From the NCBI GenBank assembly GCA_029261235.1, contig JAJDBS010000019.1, positions 1 to 33,882 of the forward strand: DNA of 33,882 nucleotides, in the 5' to 3' direction. How positions within the stretch are numbered: the stretch's first letter is position 1; every line of letters begins with the position of its first letter. The stretch is from Nitrospirales bacterium (lineage in GTDB: Bacteria; Nitrospirota; Nitrospiria; Nitrospirales; UBA8639). A model generated the notes under the pieces. That model was not told the origin of the DNA. It saw only the letters and a program-made list of their open reading frames with translations, and ran no database searches. Positions 32,389 through 33,882 of the stretch are shown here, in pieces. The translations under genes were made by a program, and so were the position numbers.

Positions 32389-32499
32389 AGGAGTGATCGC
32401 ACTTTCTTTTGTTCTAAATCATGACCAGAAAAACTATTGGTATGCAATCAAATGATCATGACCGAAATTTTTCTATCCTCTTAACAAACGGAGTTGACC

Positions 32500-33882
32500 A
32501 TGATTTTCAAACAATACTATCTCCAAAGTTTATCTCATGCTTCTTACTTGATTGGAGACGAAGACAGTCACATTGCCGCCATCGTTGATCCTCAACGCGA
32601 CATTGAACAATACGTGACCGATCTCGACTCGCACCATTTGACGCTCCAGTATATTTTCCTCACGCATTTTCATGCAGATTTTGTGGCAGGTCACCTTGAA
32701 CTGCATCATCGTACCGACGCAGATATTTACCTCGGGAAACATGCCAAAGCGAAGTATAGTTTTCTTCCCCTTCGACATAACTATGAAATAGAATTTGGCT
32801 CCACACGTCTCAAAATACTCGAGACCCCAGGTCATACACCTGAGGGTATCTCAATCCTCGTGTATGATCTCAAAGAAAACCTTGAAAGACCAACAGCCAT
32901 TTTGACTGGAGATACACTGTTTGTGGGCGATGTGGGTCGACCTGATTTAATGGCGTCATTCGGAGTGAAGAGTCACACACTTGCTGGGCAACTCTATGAT
33001 TCACTCCATCAACAGATTCTCGCGCAGCCTCCGGATACCAAAATCTTCCCAGCCCATGGGGCAGGAAGTCTGTGCGGAAAACATCTCAGTGACCAGTTAT
33101 TCTCAACCTTAGAACACGAGCAACTCACCAATTACGCGCTGAAACCCATGAGCAAACAGACGTTTATTGACGTGGTCACGACCGACCAACTGGAAGCCCC
33201 TGCCTATTTTTCGCACGTGGCGTTCTTAAACCGACGAGAGCATCCCACTCTTGAGCAGGTCCTGGCACAATCCTATCAGCCCTTGACGGTCGACCAGGTC
33301 CTGCATGAAAAAAGTGCCGGTGCACAAATTCTGGACACACGTTCTTCTCAGGGATACGGCATGGGTCATCTCTGCGGAAGTTTCAATATCGGATTGTCAG
33401 GAACGTTTGAACGGTGGGCCGGTGAAATCCTGGATCGAGAAACGCCGATTGTTCTCATCACTGATCCAGGACAAGAGCGAGAGGCCATCACCCGACTGGC
33501 TCGTGTCGGGTTAGATCACATCAGAGGATTTTTGAATCACGGCATACACGCACTCGCCTCAACCCCAGAACTGATCCAACACACAAACCGGATGACGGTG
33601 ACACATCTTGAAGAACACCTGATGCAGGCCGATCGACCTCACTTGTTGGACGTCCGAAGTACTCATGAGTGGGAAATCCGGCATATCGATGATAGCCGCA
33701 ATATTCCCCTCCAACATCTTTCGGCACGCCTTGAAGAAATCCCACGGGATCATACCGTCGCGGTGTACTGTGCGGGCGGGTATCGATCATCCATCGCGTC
33801 AAGCCTTTTAGAACATCATCATTTTGAAAATATTGTGAATCTCGTCGGCGGCTTCGATGCATGGGAAGAAGCTGTCGTGAAT
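32500..33882 (+). CDS. MBL-fold hydrolase with two rhodanese domains (persulfide-dioxygenase-like), cut by window edge
   Basis: From ATG 32500 (ACGGAG upstream) 461 codons are open to the edge. Residues 1-235 are the MBL fold: THFHADFVAGHLEL (H56, H58, D60), ETPGHTPEGI, TGDTLFVGDVGRPDL and FPAHGAGSLCGK. The position after D60 is Phe where ETHE1-type enzymes have His, as in the rhodanese-fused subfamily. Two rhodanese domains follow. The first (QILDTRSSQGYGMGHLCGSF) has DPGQER at the active loop and no Cys, so it is probably inactive. The second (HLLDVRSTHEWEIRHIDDSR) has CAGGYRS with catalytic C424. It should process glutathione persulfide or other sulfane-sulfur carriers in the cytoplasm. 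Its stop codon is outside the window. Confidence 0.92.
   Translation, partial: MIFKQYYLQSLSHASYLIGDEDSHIAAIVDPQRDIEQYVTDLDSHHLTLQYIFLTHFHADFVAGHLELHHRTDADIYLGKHAKAKYSFLPLRHNYEIEFGSTRLKILETPGHTPEGISILVYDLKENLERPTAILTGDTLFVGDVGRPDLMASFGVKSHTLAGQLYDSLHQQILAQPPDTKIFPAHGAGSLCGKHLSDQLFSTLEHEQLTNYALKPMSKQTFIDVVTTDQLEAPAYFSHVAFLNRREHPTLEQVLAQSYQPLTVDQVLHEKSAGAQILDTRSSQGYGMGHLCGSFNIGLSGTFERWAGEILDRETPIVLITDPGQEREAITRLARVGLDHIRGFLNHGIHALASTPELIQHTNRMTVTHLEEHLMQADRPHLLDVRSTHEWEIRHIDDSRNIPLQHLSARLEEIPRDHTVAVYCAGGYRSSIASSLLEHHHFENIVNLVGGFDAWEEAVVN

Noticed and set aside
1..33882. rRNA, tRNA, tmRNA, CRISPR arrays and phage genes
   Set aside because: I scanned by eye for the conserved tRNA T-loop, evenly spaced direct repeats and phage structural motifs and saw none; a tRNAscan or CRISPR search would be decisive.

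Overview
The window looks like a chromosomal segment of a free-living, didermic bacterium. The best guess is a member of the Nitrospirota, for example a marine-type Nitrospira with GC near one half. This is an inference from the mix of PEP-CTERM proteins, many lipoproteins, an nfeD-floA operon and a SufBC-only iron-sulfur locus. No rRNA, tRNA, CRISPR array or prophage was seen. Both ends are cut through genes: a P-type ATPase at the left and an MBL-fold/rhodanese protein at the right.

Left part (1-7.7 kb): a divergent P-type cation ATPase and an MtfA-like metallopeptidase, a macrodomain protein, a frameshifted universal stress protein, an eroded stretch with an IS1595-type transposase relic, a PEP-CTERM protein gene broken by an in-frame TGA, a haem-binding-domain c-type cytochrome and a RlaP-like nucleotidyltransferase.

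Middle part (7.8-20.2 kb): an envelope island. Three minus-strand lipoproteins (ends at 7794, 14181 and 17986) appear to be distant paralogues built alike: lipobox, an IGVV segment, a Gly-rich hydrophobic hairpin and a related C-terminal domain. They alternate with plus-strand secreted proteins (a PEGA-like lipoprotein and two outer-membrane barrels), a GDSL esterase, an alpha/beta-hydrolase lipoprotein and a small SmpA-like lipoprotein. A noncoding segment of about 207 bp is duplicated (9917-10124 and 15705-15910), each copy lying about 105-110 bp before the start codon of a plus-strand secreted protein. One of the two barrel genes is split inside its signal peptide by a complete IS407-group IS3 element with a 4-bp target duplication. 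Relics of one IS30-type transposase lie at the two edges of this island in opposite orientation, which suggests an inversion.

Right part (20.7-33.9 kb): a second, intact PEP-CTERM gene with a clear terminator. A five-gene minus-strand run follows, in the order of transcription ATP-grasp ligase, CocE/NonD-type hydrolase, helix-hairpin-helix protein, SufC and SufB. A divergent plus-strand operon encodes NfeD, FloA and a small membrane protein. The window closes with a degenerate response-regulator receiver, a DUF2892 membrane protein and the MBL/double-rhodanese protein; the last two suggest sulfane-sulfur handling.

Several reading frames are broken (in-frame stops at 4673, 5110 and 19490; a 1-base frameshift near 3347), so the 3.2-5.9 kb and 11.8-20.2 kb stretches read as accessory DNA in decay unless the assembly has errors.
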